A DNA stretch of 64,000 nt from Thereva unica (GCA_949987705.1 OX465281.1:141842876-141906875); one strand, 5' to 3'; counted from the first letter of the stretch, positions 1 through 10,294 are shown. Numbers and translations are program-made. Notes: generated by a model not told the origin, from the letters alone.

Positions 1-1
1 C

Positions 2-313
2 GAAAGGGATAATAATTACGTCGATCGATGGAAACATGTGCAACAAGCATTGCAGCGTTTCTGGAAACTATGGGCTAGGGACTACTTAAACCAACTACAA
101 CAAAGAAAGAAGTGGGTATCTAATCAACCTAACATCGAAGTGGGTCAAGTAGTCATCGTAATGGATGATAAGACACCCCCAACGCACTGGCCACTAGGGA
201 TAATCGAAGAAATACATCCGGGACCCGACGGCAGGGTGAGAGTAGTAACTCTCAGAACAAAAGCCTCAACCACCAAGAGGCCAATAACAAAACTGTGTCC
301 ATTGTCCGCATGA
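2..313 (+). CDS. BEL/Pao pol polyprotein, integrase C-terminal domain (partial)
   Basis: The frame is open from the first codon at base 2 to the stop at 311-313, so this is the last 103 residues of a polyprotein that starts upstream of the window. The pattern RFW-x(8)-YLNQLQQR, then a segment VGQVVIV, then PLGIIEEIHPGPDGRVRVVTLR and a closing KRPITKLCPL is typical of the DUF5641 tail after the integrase catalytic core of BEL elements. The tail is believed to help DNA binding and integration. The same domain occurs on the opposite strand at 4184-4783 and 9533-9900. No lesion is visible in this segment. The ATG at 38 is internal and not a real start. Confidence 0.85.
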   Translation, partial: ERDNNYVDRWKHVQQALQRFWKLWARDYLNQLQQRKKWVSNQPNIEVGQVVIVMDDKTPPTHWPLGIIEEIHPGPDGRVRVVTLRTKASTTKRPITKLCPLSA

Positions 314-440
314 AACATAACAATGTCGCGCGTCCTGTGTGTGAAGTCCTATGTGTTATAACTAATAAACAAATCTTAACTCTCATAATGTCGTTCCAGA
401 CAACTAACATAACGAAACAATACCACGAAAGGAGCATCCA

Positions 441-1067
441 ATGGACCAAGACAGCGACTGTTTGGAACTATGCATTCCGGAGGACGAGTATTTAAGCTTG
501 GGCGGACTGAACCCCCAACGACCAGCTACGGGCGACCAGGGACCACCACCAACACCCGGGCGAAATCTAATTTTGGAGGAAGTACCTCCAACAACACCCC
601 CTTCAAGAACAACAAGCAGTCGGGAATACGATTATAGCAGTCCAAGCAGGCAAGGGCCATCACAAGGACCACCACCAACACCAGGAAGACATTTAAACTT
701 GGAGGAAGCAGCCCCAACAACGTCCCATCGAAGAAGTAGCAGCAGGCGGGAAGAGGACCACAGTAGCCCAAGCAGGAAACGGCCATCCCAGGGACCGCCA
801 CCAACACCGGGACGAAATATTGATTGGAAGGCGATACTAAAAACGTCTCCATCAAGAAGGGCCGAAACAGCTACGGCATCATCCTCCAAGAGTAATCAAC
901 CTACTACCAGCAGGCTGGAAGAGGAGCCTCACGGCACGATAAGACAAAAACCAAAACAAGAACCGAAACCAAAGCGCAAGCGGAACAAACAAAAAAAAAA
1001 CCCTTACGAATCCCAACCTACAGGCCATCAATCCCCAAGGAGGAACCAAAAGCGACAAGCGGCCTAG
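441..1067 (+). CDS. Proline/arginine-rich accessory ORF downstream of BEL-1 pol
   Basis: This 208-residue ORF starts 128 bases after the pol stop and lies before the polypurine tract, where an env gene would sit in env-bearing elements. It is not env-like: there is no signal peptide or membrane segment. It holds three spaced copies of QGPPPTPGR, near residues 33, 75 and 117, each followed by an acidic patch such as LILEE or LNLEE and a Ser/Thr/Arg-rich spacer. A lysine/arginine-rich tail follows. The layout suggests a disordered, nucleic-acid-binding or adaptor-type protein; that is inference. I do not recognise the family. The ORF ends in a TAG, but an overlapping frame stays open across the same tail and beyond (see 1001-1282). 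The shift would lie at a run of ten A near 991-1000. Confidence 0.6.
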   Translation: MDQDSDCLELCIPEDEYLSLGGLNPQRPATGDQGPPPTPGRNLILEEVPPTTPPSRTTSSREYDYSSPSRQGPSQGPPPTPGRHLNLEEAAPTTSHRRSSSRREEDHSSPSRKRPSQGPPPTPGRNIDWKAILKTSPSRRAETATASSSKSNQPTTSRLEEEPHGTIRQKPKQEPKPKRKRNKQKKNPYESQPTGHQSPRRNQKRQAA

Positions 1068-1282
1068 ACACAAAAACTTATTTTATAACCGCAAGGGAAG
1101 GGACAATCTTTAAAATCACCCATCTACAACTTAGGTCGATTCCTTACCAGGACATGAGAGAAGGGCTGATCAAACGTTATACCGTGTTCCTCGGCGGAAC
1201 ACACAAGGTAAGAGTGAAATTTGAGAATAATCAGTTAGTGTGGCAAGGCTACACGGCCATAGCGAAACCACAGTTAAAATAA
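1001..1282 (+). pseudogene. Frame-shifted C-terminal continuation of the accessory ORF
   Basis: In the second frame the sequence stays open past the TAG of the proline-rich ORF and runs to a TAA at 1280-1282. The segment is hydrophobic/charged mixed and looks like a folded domain of about 65-70 residues, with motifs such as TYFITAREGT, PYQDMREGLIKRY and KVRVKFENNQLVW. It has no ATG near its start. I infer that one longer protein was split by slippage in the ten-A run, or that the two parts are joined by frameshifting. No domain name can be given. Confidence 0.45.
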
Positions 1283-1447
1283 TAGATGATAAATGTTAAA
1301 TTTAATTATGAAATAATAAAAATACGTAATGAACTTATAGCTAGTAAGACAATATGAAAAATAGACAAAAAACAAAAAACCAAAGAATTGAATAATAAAG
1401 GTGAATTTGAATTAAATATAGCAGTATTTATTTTGATGCAATGCATC

Positions 1448-1462
1448 AAGGAGAGGGGAGAA
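1448..1462 (+). other. Polypurine tract of BEL-1
   Basis: The fifteen-base purine run AAGGAGAGGGGAGAA sits directly before a TG that opens the LTR. This is the usual plus-strand primer site of LTR retrotransposons. It places the start of the 3' LTR at 1463. Confidence 0.7.
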
Positions 1463-2110
1463 TGTTTCAGCACGAAACAACAACCTGCACAAGCCTACAC
1501 AAAAACACAAAAATATGAAATAATGAACGAGATTTATGTAGAAATTCTCGTTTATTTCAAATAAATAAAAACTAAACACTAATTAAAACATAAATAAACA
1601 AACCTAAAAGAAAAGAACTTAAACTTAAGGGAATAAGAAATAAAATTAAACACTAAATAAACAAACCTAAAAGAAGAAAAAAAAAATTAAACTTAAAAGA
1701 ATAATAAATAAAACTAAACACTAAGTAAACAAACCAAAAAGAAAAACTTAAAACTAACACCACACAAACCCGAGCATAAATAACACCTAAAAAGAAACAA
1801 CAATAAAAAAACTGATAAGAAAACTATTTTTAAAAAAAAATTACCTTAATTAATCACTAATAAAAACAATTAACTATTGAAAAAACACGAAACAATAATA
1901 ATAATAACACCTAACGAAAACGAAAACTAAAAACTACAGAAATAAAAATAACTTTCACCCGCCAACTAAACTGTCAGTAACAATCAGCTGATTACAAGGA
2001 AGTTGAATTGACTGGAACTATCATCGCCATTTTAAAATAATTCCAGTGGCAGGATCGCCATTTTTTCGACCAGTGAAAATTGCCATCCCCACTTGCGAAC
2101 TCTGGGGGGC

Positions 2111-2118
2111 TATATAAC
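2111..2118 (+). promoter_or_regulatory. TATA box in BEL-1 LTR
   Basis: TATATAAC lies in a short GC-richer stretch after a G run, as in an LTR core promoter. The predicted start of the R region would be about 25-30 bases downstream, near the GATGCACGG. No transcript data are available. Confidence 0.45.
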
Positions 2119-2244
2119 TCGATGCACGGCAAGAAACTTGGCCTTTATGTCGTTTCGAATAAAGGTAATGCTGATTGGGTTTACAATCAGTTTAGATAGG
2201 GCTTAGATAGCTAGCGAGTGTTCACCGCAGGCTCTTAATAGGTT

Positions 2245-2600
2245 TAGCTAGGACTTTAAATCATTTTTCAGAACTCTGAATTTTTTTGGAATTTCTATTT
2301 TTCGGAGACTTAGAAATTTTTCAAGATTTCTATTTTTCTGAAACTTAGAAAAATTTGGGAATTTTATTTTTCTAAAACTTAGAAGAATTTTGAAAGTTTT
2401 ATTTTTCAGAAACTTAGAAAATTTTCGTGATTTCTATTTTTCTGAAACTTAGAAAAATTTGGGAATTTTATTTTTCTAAAACTTGGAAAAATTTTGAAAG
2501 TTTTATTTTTCAGAAACTTAGAATAGTTTCGTGGTTTCAATTTTTCTGGAATTTATATTTTTCTAAACATAGAAAAATTTAGAGTTCATATTTGTCTGAA
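2245..2600 (+). repeat. 35-bp minisatellite with a 105-bp higher order
   Basis: Units of about 35 bp built on AAACTTAGAAAAATTT recur ten times. Groups of three alternate variants, so that a block of about 105 bp is repeated with few changes (around 2338-2443 and 2443-2550). There is no coding potential. Confidence 0.8.
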
Positions 2601-3016
2601 GTTTTTAAAAAATTTCAACAGTTTTAAAAACAAGACTACAATTTGTGTTAACACTAACACGAAGATACCAAATACCCTTCCACACTAACAATTGGTATTT
2701 GGGAATTTCAACCTTGGAGTTTGCCAAGGTGTACATACTAACTCATTGGAATTTGCCAATAAAAAAAAATAATTTGACAGATAACTAATAAGTATCTTTT
2801 CAGCTCCAACTACGGAACATTTTTTTTATTTTTTATTTTAAGATTTTTATTTATACAAATTTAACGTAACGTAGCTTTAAATAGTAGATATTAAGTTAGC
2901 ATTGTACCATATAGGCAAGAATAAATTTGTTTTAAACTGACCCAAGCTCTTTCTTTTGAGCAAGAACCTACCTATCCATTTTTTTTACATTGCAGCTAAG
3001 CGACGCCGCAACAATG

Positions 3017-3620
3017 AATGTAACTTGATTTCGATGAATTAAGTGAATTTAAGTTATTTTCGATGTATTCGATGAATGTAACTTAATTTCGATGAATTAA
3101 GTGAATTTAGTTATTTTCGATGTATTCGATGAATGTAATTTAATTTCGATGAATTAAGTGAATTTAAGTTATTTTCGATGTATTCGATGAATGTAACTTA
3201 ATTTCGATTAATTAAGTGAATATAAGTTGTTTTCGATGTATTCGATGAATGTAACTTAATTTCGATGAATTAAGTGAATTTAAGTTATTTTCGATGTATT
3301 CGATGAATGTAACTTAATTTCTATGAATTAAGTGAATTTAGTTATTTTCGATGTATTCGATGAATGTAACTTAATTTCGATGAATTAAGTGAATTTAAAT
3401 AATTTTCGATGTATTCGATGAATGTAATTTAATTTCGACTAATTAAGTGAATTTAAGTTATTTTCGATGTATTCGATGAATGTAACTTAATTTCGATTAA
3501 TTAAGTGAATATAAGTTATTTTCGACGTATTCGATGAATATAACTTAATTGCGATGAATTAAGTGAATTTAAGTTATTTTCGATGTATTCGATGAATGTA
3601 ACTTAATTTCGATGAATTGA
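3017..3620 (+). repeat. 58-bp minisatellite, about ten copies
   Basis: The unit runs AATGTAACTTAATTTCGATG, then AATTAAGTGAATTTAAG, then TTATTTTCGATGTATTCGATG. Copies differ by single bases, for example a missing A in some and TTAATTAAG variants in others. It lies inside the BEL-1 LTR. Confidence 0.9.
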
Positions 3621-3732
3621 ATGATGCCTTGTTTACATTGTGTGTTTTTAATTCTTATTTATTTAGAAGTTAACAAATAAAGTCAAGTAAAGGGTACAAT
3701 ATTTTCTTGATCTCAAATGTGTGGCGTCAACA

Positions 3733-4183
3733 TACTCCGGGGGGTTGAAACCTCTGGGTTTCTAAGCACAAATCGGACTTTAAGGTGTCAAGGGACGAAT
3801 CCAGCAACCAAATAATTTGATCATGAATCGCTGTAGTTATACCTCCATCGAGTGTGACTTCTTCCTACTAGAAAATCCAGAACGTTCTGAAGGGGGACGA
3901 TATGAGGCGCGTCCCACTCGCCAAGATATTAGAAGGATGGGAGTAAAAGGATAACTCGAATGTATGGATAATAGATTTTGTGGAATCATGAATATCTTGT
4001 GATGACCTTGCAATGTCTGTAAGAGATTACCTTTCATTAGTTTCATTTTCGATCGATTTAGACAAATTAACCACAAGGATAAAACAGATGGATAGAGGAA
4101 GCGACAACAATTATAGGGATCTAGAAGGTATTCTTGGTGGAACCTTATGAATTCATTGACCAAGGAACCACCGGAACATATCT
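3733..4183. other. Non-coding flank between BEL-1 LTR and BEL-W integrase remnant
   Basis: There is no convincing gene. An open frame exists on the minus strand (3837-4163), but it has no recognisable motif. By position this may be the 3' untranslated part or LTR remnant of BEL-W. It does not resemble the candidate BEL-W LTR at 43436-43730. Confidence 0.4.
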
Positions 4184-4783
4184 GAGCTTAAGAACAGTCG
4201 TCAATAGGTAATGGACATAATTTTGCACACAGGTCTCTTGATAACATTCTCTTTCGTTTTGACGGTGACGACTCGCACCAATCCATCAGATCCCGGGTGG
4301 CATTCAACAATTCTTCGCAGCAATCATCGTGATGGCGGTACTCGTTCTTCCTTGATTAGAATCAATTGACCTGATTTGGGGATTTCCTTTTTTTGGTTCC
4401 ACTTAGGTCGTTGCTGCAAACGGCTTCGTTTGGGAGCTTAAGAACAGTCGTCAATAGGTAATGGACATAATTTTGCACACAGGTCTCTTGATAGCATTCT
4501 CTTTCGTTTTGACGGTGACGACTCGCACCAGTCCATCAGATCCCGGGCGGCATTCAACAATTCTTCCCAGCAATCATCGTGATGGCGGTACTCGTTCTTC
4601 CTTGATTAGAACCAATTGAACAGATTTGGGGTTTTCCTTTTTTTGGTTCCACTCAGGTCGTTGCTGCAAACGGCAGAGGTATTCTGTGTGCCATCGTTGC
4701 CAAAATGTTTGATACAATCTCTGAATGAAGTGCCACCGATCTATACGATTAATGTTTGCTTCCAACAAATTTGGTTCAGGTGG
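4184..4783 (-). pseudogene. BEL-W integrase C-terminal domain, tandemly duplicated remnant
   Basis: On the minus strand, 4783 downwards encodes EPNLLEANINRIDRW, then FIQRLYQTFWQRWHTEYL and a QQRPEW segment, the DUF5641 pattern of BEL integrases. A 250-bp tandem duplication (4184-4433 and 4434-4683, nearly identical) repeats the last part of the domain, so the tail is present twice. The codons at 4783 continue the integrase piece ending at 8924; the two are separated by an LTR with the target duplication GGTGG (4779-4783 and 8924-8928). The copy is non-functional. Confidence 0.75.
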
Positions 4784-5024
4784 TGTTCCGATAGCAGCTA
4801 AAGAAAGTAATTTTCCCAAAAAAAATAATGAATTCAGAAAATCCAAAAAAGGGAGGTAAAAGAGAGACGCTCCAACGGGATTCGAATTCGGTTCGCCTGA
4901 TCACCAGTTTGCCACTTTGCCTACCCGCCAGCCAGGTTCACGGAGAAACGTGGCTTGGATTGGTATTTAAATAAGTCTTGTAATGTTCCGTATGCATCAA
5001 TTTTCAATCACTAACGACCCCGGG

Positions 5025-5038
<14 letters not shown>

Positions 5039-5094
<56 letters not shown>
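5039..5094. repeat. (AT)n microsatellite
   Basis: Twenty-eight AT dinucleotides in a row lie inside BEL-Z LTR copy A. The same place in copy B (19689-19698) has only five, so the run expanded after the copies separated. Confidence 0.95.
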
Positions 5095-5096
<2 letters not shown>

Positions 5097-5520
5097 TAAT
5101 AGTTCAATGGTTCAAGGAAACGCACAAATTTCACACACATGTTATATTTATTATCTAATGTCGTTAATTCACTTTATCTGTTTTAATTCACAATAATAAT
5201 ATCCATATAATATTATCACCCCTATCATGAGTTCCACTGGAGTGACGTTTTCAGTTCCGTTCCACTAAACGCTATCATGAATTCCACTGGAGTGGAAATT
5301 TAATTTCGAAATTTGCTCCAGTGGAAATTTAGGTATCATGATTTCCACCGGAATGTCAAATTTACGCCTTTTGTTTCCGTTGGGTTATTGCAGTGGAATT
5401 GTAAGTAATAACTGTAATAAAGTTGGTTGGAAGAAGAAAACTGTAAGGTAAGTATTTTTTTCTTAAGTTTTAAACATAACAAAATAAATAAGGATAATTT
5501 TGGCAATAGGAATATTTGAA

Positions 5521-6406
5521 ATGGCAAAAACAACAACCGCTGGCCAATATAAAAAATTGGTAGAGTTGTTGACAGAAAGAGAGGATATCGCGAAAGGGTT
5601 TCCAAAAACGGGGAAATCCGATCTTGACTCTTTTTGGGAAAATGTCGCCGGACATTTAAATAGTTTAGGACCTCCTACGAAAGAAGCGCAAATGTGGCGA
5701 AGGGTATTTTGAATTCAAAAATTGGAGGTTTATTTTTAATTTATTCTATAGGTTTGGACTGATTACAAGAGCTATATTAAAAAAAAGTTAGCTCACAACA
5801 AGAAAGAAATTGCTGCAACAGGTGGAGGTCCTAACAAACTCCATGTATTGTCGAGTTTGGAAGAGGAAGTCGCGAGAATTACGGGTAAAGAAACTAAAGG
5901 AATAAATTATAAATATAAAACTTTTCTAACACAGATATGAGAAGCAATGTAGATGGAGTTAGAGGTTTGGCTTTCGGGACCACAGCGACCACGTCAACAG
6001 TTATTGAAGACGAAATAGAAAATACTGACTCCGAATTGCAGCTACGAAGAGAGAGGAATATAGGAGCTCGTGACGCATCCAAAACATCCGATTCAATTAG
6101 TCTTTTGAAGAAACATATTGGTTTTCAAGAAAAATATATGGAAAACATTAACGACAAAGTTGACGAAATCAATAAAAACATGAAAAGAATATATGAAGGT
6201 ACAACATTCAATAATAATTCTTGTTTAAAATGAAAAACTTTTCTTTTTTTACTTTAGGGATTGATCGTATGTATGATGAAATTAAGGCATCAAATGAGGA
6301 AAAGAAGCGTCATAATAAAGAAATGGAAAAAATTGAAAGAGAAATATTGGAAATAAAAAAAAAAATACGAGTTGCAAGCTTTGCTATTGGACTAAGCTTT
6401 GGGTGA
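5521..6406 (+). CDS. Harbinger Myb/SANT-like DNA-binding partner protein
   Basis: My exon model is 5521-5703, 5752-5884, 5935-6198 and 6258-6406, with introns of 48, 50 and 59 bp, all GT-AG. It gives 242 residues without a stop. The first two exons hold a trihelix-type domain: KKLVELLTEREDIAKGF near residue 10, WENVAGHLNSLG near 43, and WTDYKSYIKKKLAHNKKEI after the first junction. The C-terminal half is charged and probably coiled-coil, with KKHIGFQEKY and EKIEREILEIKKKI. In PIF/Harbinger elements such proteins bind the element ends and bring the transposase to the nucleus; this role is from family knowledge. The ATG at 5521 was chosen because the frame upstream has none. It is convergent with the transposase gene, 125 bp between stops. 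Confidence 0.75.
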
Positions 6407-6531
6407 GACACGGCCACCTATGTTTGTCTCTCTACATGTTTCTCCTCTGTACTTTTGCATAATGTGCAATGATTAAATTCAAAACAATTAAACGTTTATG
6501 CTTTTTAATATGAACTCTTTTACAACTAACA

Positions 6532-7906
6532 TTACAAACTATCCATAATCCTGTTTCTTATCCTAACAGCTTCATTAAATAATACAGCACTTTCGCTCTG
6601 TTCTAGTCTTTCATTTGCACTTTCTGCATTAACAAATTCTGGCTCATCAATATCTGCATTGTAGTGCAAGCAAATGTTATGCAGGGCACAGCATACATTT
6701 ATTATTTTAACCACTCTTTCTGGTGAATAATGTAGTTGCCTCGCACCCAACAAACATCGAAAACGATTTTTTAAAACCTCTATCGTCCTTTCAATTACGT
6801 TGCGCGCCTTTGAATGTTTTTTATTAAAAGCACCCTCCGGGCTTGATTCTGATGGAGACCTAAAAGGCGTGATTAGCCAAGGCTCCAGTGGATAGCCGGC
6901 GTCACCTGAAATAATAGGGTGTCAATCTCTGTTTTGCGTTAATGAAGGTAAAAATGTTATAAAAGCAATAAATGTTGATTTCAATAAATATTTTTTATAG
7001 AAGAAAACAAGAAATTTGACTACCTAGAATCCAGCTATTTCGCTCTCCTGCTCTATATTCTTCCTCAAAATGCCGTTTTGCATCACTAAGATTCCATATA
7101 TGAGAATCATGGTTGCAACCAGGAAAACGAGCATCCACGGCTCGAATACGCATTTGATCGTCACATACCTTAAAAACATTTGTAGGAAAAGATCCTAACA
7201 TGCAGAAAGTAACTTACAAGCATTACATTCATACTATAAAACCCCTTTCGGTTATAGAAGAGATGTTTATTTTGAGGTGATATAATTTTTACATGTGTCC
7301 CGTCTACACACATTACGACTCCCGGAAAACCGCTCTTATTGTAAAAACTTATTTTTGCTTTCTCTTTATCTGCATTGGTCATGTTCAAACAGATCCATCG
7401 AGGGCACAAAATTGTTTCCAAAATCTCCAAAGTTTTAAAAGCGTGGGTAGATATTGTCGATTGCGCCATAGCTAAGCAGTAATTTTAAATGTGTTCATAT
7501 GTACATAATACTATCGCAATTAGCTTACAATACTACAAATTAAGCATACCTATTTCATACTCCTGACCGACGCCATGCTGGTATCCACCTTCAGCCAACA
7601 GGCGTAACAGAGCACACAACTTATCTTTGGCTTTTAAACCATGTGATTTTTCTGTAGGCGGCATCACCCTTTCCAACTCTTCTAAGACATATAAAAATGC
7701 TGCCTTATTCAATCGAAAATTTTTGAGAAAACTGTGAAATTGAATATTTAAAACGTGTTAGAATAATTGCAATAATTGGTAAATACTTACGCGAAGTCGT
7801 TCAAATTCATGGGATCATTCTGATTTCTCAAAATTGATCTCTCTCTTCTCAAATTTCTCACATTTATTTCTTCTTCAAGCAATAATATTAACGGAACACT
7901 ATCCAT
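6532..7906 (-). CDS. PIF/Harbinger DDE transposase (HARBI1-like)
   Basis: My exon model on the minus strand is 7906-7791, 7731-7550, 7471-7218, 7168-7024 and 6905-6532. All introns are GT-AG and 49-118 bp long, and the model gives 356 residues with no stop. The N-terminal part has [18 protein letters not shown] and then MAQSTIS, a helix-turn-helix-like region common in this family. The catalytic motifs are CVDGTH (Asp about 156), CNHDSHIW (Asp about 205) and [14 protein letters not shown] (Glu about 271), with [11 protein letters not shown] in between. This matches the DDE_Tnp_4 fold. The protein cuts and joins element ends, with a 3-bp target duplication. The family length of 350-400 residues fits. 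No broken motif is seen, so it may still be active. Confidence 0.85.
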
Positions 7907-8923
7907 TATTTAATTAATTAAATAAGTTCGTTACAATTACAATAAAGCACAGTTAATTAACTGCAAAAAATATTAAAATAGTTTGACATTTGCAAACAAA
8001 ACTGGTTCTACACGTTCAACCTTTCATAAATTGAACTTGTACAACTAGTCCAAAACGAAATTTCGTATGGCATGACTTGTTATCAATTCCAGTGGGATTC
8101 ATGATACTCTTTCGAACTTTGTATTTTCAGTGGAATTGTATTCCGTACGGAATTCATGATAGGGGTGTATATTTTTCACAAAGTTCGTAAAAATAAGTTT
8201 GTCTTTATTTTAGTATATAAAAATAATGTTTATCTAATTTTATTAATGAAATTCTTCGTAATTTAATATTCTTATTTTAATTTTACCGAGGTTTTAACGA
8301 TCTTGAATCCAACTGGTTTTTCGTGATTTTCGGCTGTGGCTGGCTCGTTCCGTAGACTTCGACTGCTGATTGATCAAGGAAGCTTCCAGTTTCTTCTTCA
8401 TCCTTATATTCTGTCCTCTTAGCGGTTTCCTTTTGGGTTGGGGTGAAAGAATTTCTCGCTCCTGCCGAGGTCATCGACCTATCGCCTTCCCATTGTAGGT
8501 GGTTGCTGTAGATCGGTCGTTGACCCACATCTCTTGTCGATGAATTTCCCTTTCATGGTGAATTTTTCGGTTATCGCCTGTCGGTGCCTTTCGATTTTAA
8601 AGGTTGTCATCCTGTGGCAGATTTTTGACAGCATCATGTTGATTTCTTTTCGGTGGCTGCCGGTGGTGATTGTGTTTTTGTTTATTTTTGTTATGTGTTT
8701 AGTTGCTGTTGAATTTTCTTCTTAATTAATGCACTTTGGATGATAATTTGTGTATGATGCTGAAGATCTCGTGGGGATGGAATCTTTTGTATTCCTGCTT
8801 TATTATTATCATGGAACTGTTGCCCGTGAGCTTGATGAAAATGCATTTGTTGCTGCGCCGGAATCAGGTATTTTTCTCCTGTTGCAAATTTCATTTCTTT
8901 TAAGGGTTTATCATCCCCGAACA

Positions 8924-9468
8924 GGTGGTGTTACTTCCCCTACTAGAAAGTGTCCGAGGGTTAAGGCCGTCATGTCAGTGGGATCACTACTGATTTCACA
9001 GAGAGGCCTTGAATTTAGGCAGGCTTCGATTTGTGTCAACACCGTACTCATTTCTTCGTAAGTCAAGGGTGATTGACCAAGAATTCTCTTCAAATGGCGC
9101 CTCGTGGACTTAACACCAGCCTCCCATAAGCCGCCGAAGTGTGGGGATGCTGGTGGAATAAAAAGCCATTTACACCCTTCCTTCTCAATTGCTTCAGCTG
9201 TCCTTTCATTTACCGCATTTATCATCTGTCTCATTTGGCGACTAAAGACGGTGTTTGCACCCACAAAATTCGAGCCACAATCGCTATATAGATCGCTGCA
9301 TGAACTACGTCTGGAGATGAATCTTCGGTATGCTGCAAGTGATGCCAATATTAAGTGTGGAAGATGGTCGCCTTCGTAAGGAGTGTCTGCAAAGAAATAA
9401 TAAGGGAAATTGATGGAGGGGTTATAGCGCCCCGACTCGCTTTTCGGATAAGGGATGGGAAGGTTCAT
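8924..9468 (-). pseudogene. BEL-W integrase catalytic core fragment
   Basis: The minus strand encodes RRFISRRSSCSDLYSDCG, then FIPPASPHFGGLWEAGVKS and [19 protein letters not shown], followed by HFLVGEVTPP. These are the second Asp and the Glu-bearing GLWEAGVKS motif of a BEL integrase. The frame is open over about 180 residues. It stops where LTR copy A begins and continues at 4783. At the other side, 9400-9530, the sequence passes into the 3' end of BEL-Z through a junction I cannot place exactly. The last 120 bases (8924-9058) recur at 21342-21467. Confidence 0.8.
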
Positions 9469-9532
9469 CAGGATTTAAGTTATTCTCAGGTAAATTTGGA
9501 TGATGGTTGTTTAGATTAGTTGATTGTTTTGT

Positions 9533-10294
9533 TTATAATTTATTTTGAATGTTTTTATCTAGATTTATATCTGTATTTGTTTGGAAAGGTAGTTTGCACA
9601 ATTTCGCGATTGGACGTTTCACAATTTTGTCCCTTATCTTTAGTGTAGCTACTCGTACCAGGCCATCTGCACCTGGGGATACTTCTACGAGTCGCCCCAA
9701 TGCCCACTGACATGGTGGAAGACTATCTTCTTTGACTAATACCAATTCTCCTACTTTCAAATTTGGTTGTGTTGTTAGCCATTTCAGTCTTTGCTGTAGA
9801 CGGCTGAGATATTCTGTTTTCCACCTCTTCCAGAAATGTTGCACTATTCTTTGGATTAATTGCCATCGTTTTAATCGGTTTTCTTGAAGATCCAGGATTG
9901 AGGGTTCTGGAATCGCTTGTAGAGGTCCCCCAATTAGGAAGTGTGCAGGTGTAAGAGCTGTGAGATCTTGAGCGTCAGAACTAATTTCCGTAAGTGGCCT
10001 TGAATTCAGGCAAGCTTCTATTTGTGTCAAGGCTGTAGTGAATTCTTCATACGTGAGCGTCACGTTTTCAATCACTCTTTTGACATGGTATTTTGTGGAT
10101 TTGACACCCGCTTCCCACAACCCGCCAAAATGGGGTGACGACGGTGGTATGAACTTAAAGTTGACTCCATCATTTTCCAGAATGGCTCCGATTTGACTAT
10201 TTAGTTGGTTTGCTAACTCCTTTTGCTGCCTTTTGAGAAGTCGATTTCCTCCTACAAAATTCGTGCCACAATCACAAAATAGATTGACACACAA
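9533..10294 (-). pseudogene. BEL-Z integrase core and C-terminal domain
   Basis: Open over 253 codons. It shows FCDCGTNFVGG (second catalytic Asp), FIPPSSPHFGGLWEAGVKS (Glu motif), [13 protein letters not shown], and the tail HFWKRWKTEYLSRLQQR with PGADGLVRVATLK and KRPIAKLCKLPF. These are the integrase core plus the DUF5641 tail of BEL pol. It is separated from the upstream integrase part (10314-11361) by a small deletion with a frameshift at about 10295-10320, which removed roughly ten residues before the core motif. It ends with a natural stop at 9533 after a polar tail. Confidence 0.8.

Larger units (their letters stand above)
1..3732 (+). mobile_element. BEL/Pao retrotransposon BEL-1, 3' part
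   Basis: Only the downstream part lies in the window: the integrase C-terminus, an extra ORF, a polypurine tract and a long 3' LTR. The strand follows from the pol frame and from the tract lying just upstream of an LTR that begins TGTTTCAGC and ends GTCAACA. The 5' part, including the primer site and 5' LTR, lies outside. The last 110 bases recur at 44264-44371, which supports the 3' LTR boundary. The element abuts the degraded 3' side of BEL-W at 3733. Confidence 0.75.
1463..3732 (+). repeat. 3' LTR of BEL-1, long and rich in tandem repeats
   Basis: The LTR starts with TGTTTCAGCACG after the polypurine tract and ends at GTGGCGTCAACA. At about 2.27 kb it is long for a BEL LTR. It contains an A-rich part (1500-1970), a TATA box (2111-2118), a 35-bp repeat block (2245-2600) and a 58-bp block (3017-3620). 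An AATAAA lies near 3675, shortly before the end. The left boundary is inferred, because the 5' LTR is not in the window, so a nested insertion inside this span cannot be excluded. Confidence 0.55.
5217..8167. mobile_element. PIF/Harbinger DNA transposon, apparently intact
   Basis: The 2951-bp element has terminal inverted repeats: CACCCCTATCATGAGTTCC at the left, and the reverse complement of CACCCCTATCATGAATTCC at the right. It is flanked by a 3-bp duplication TAT (5214-5216, 8168-8170). Below the termini lie further short palindromic motifs built on TTCCACTGGAGTGGAA. It carries two convergent spliced genes, a Myb/SANT-like protein on plus and a DDE transposase on minus, which is the standard gene pair of this superfamily. 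Both reading frames are complete in my splice models. Confidence 0.85.
4784..8923 (-). repeat. LTR of BEL-Z (copy A) carrying a Harbinger element
   Basis: On the plus strand it starts TGTTCCGATAGC and ends CCCCGAACA, flanked by GGTGG on both sides (4779-4783, 8924-8928). Without the 2951-bp Harbinger insert it is about 1.19 kb. Its partner is LTR copy B (19421-21341), which directly adjoins a tRNA-Tyr primer site. Copy A has BEL-W integrase sequence on both sides, so it looks like a solo LTR left by LTR-LTR recombination. It lacks a stretch of about 20 bp present in copy B near its left end and has a longer AT microsatellite. Confidence 0.8.

Noticed and set aside
3837..4163. 108-codon minus-strand open frame
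   Set aside because: No motif, no homology to BEL proteins in any frame, and it lies between element remnants.
8283..8894. Two open frames (8283-8528 and 8691-8894, minus) conserved in both BEL-Z LTR copies
   Set aside because: Differences between copies in the first frame mostly change the amino acid, so there is no sign of selection; they lie fully inside an LTR and are best seen as chance frames.
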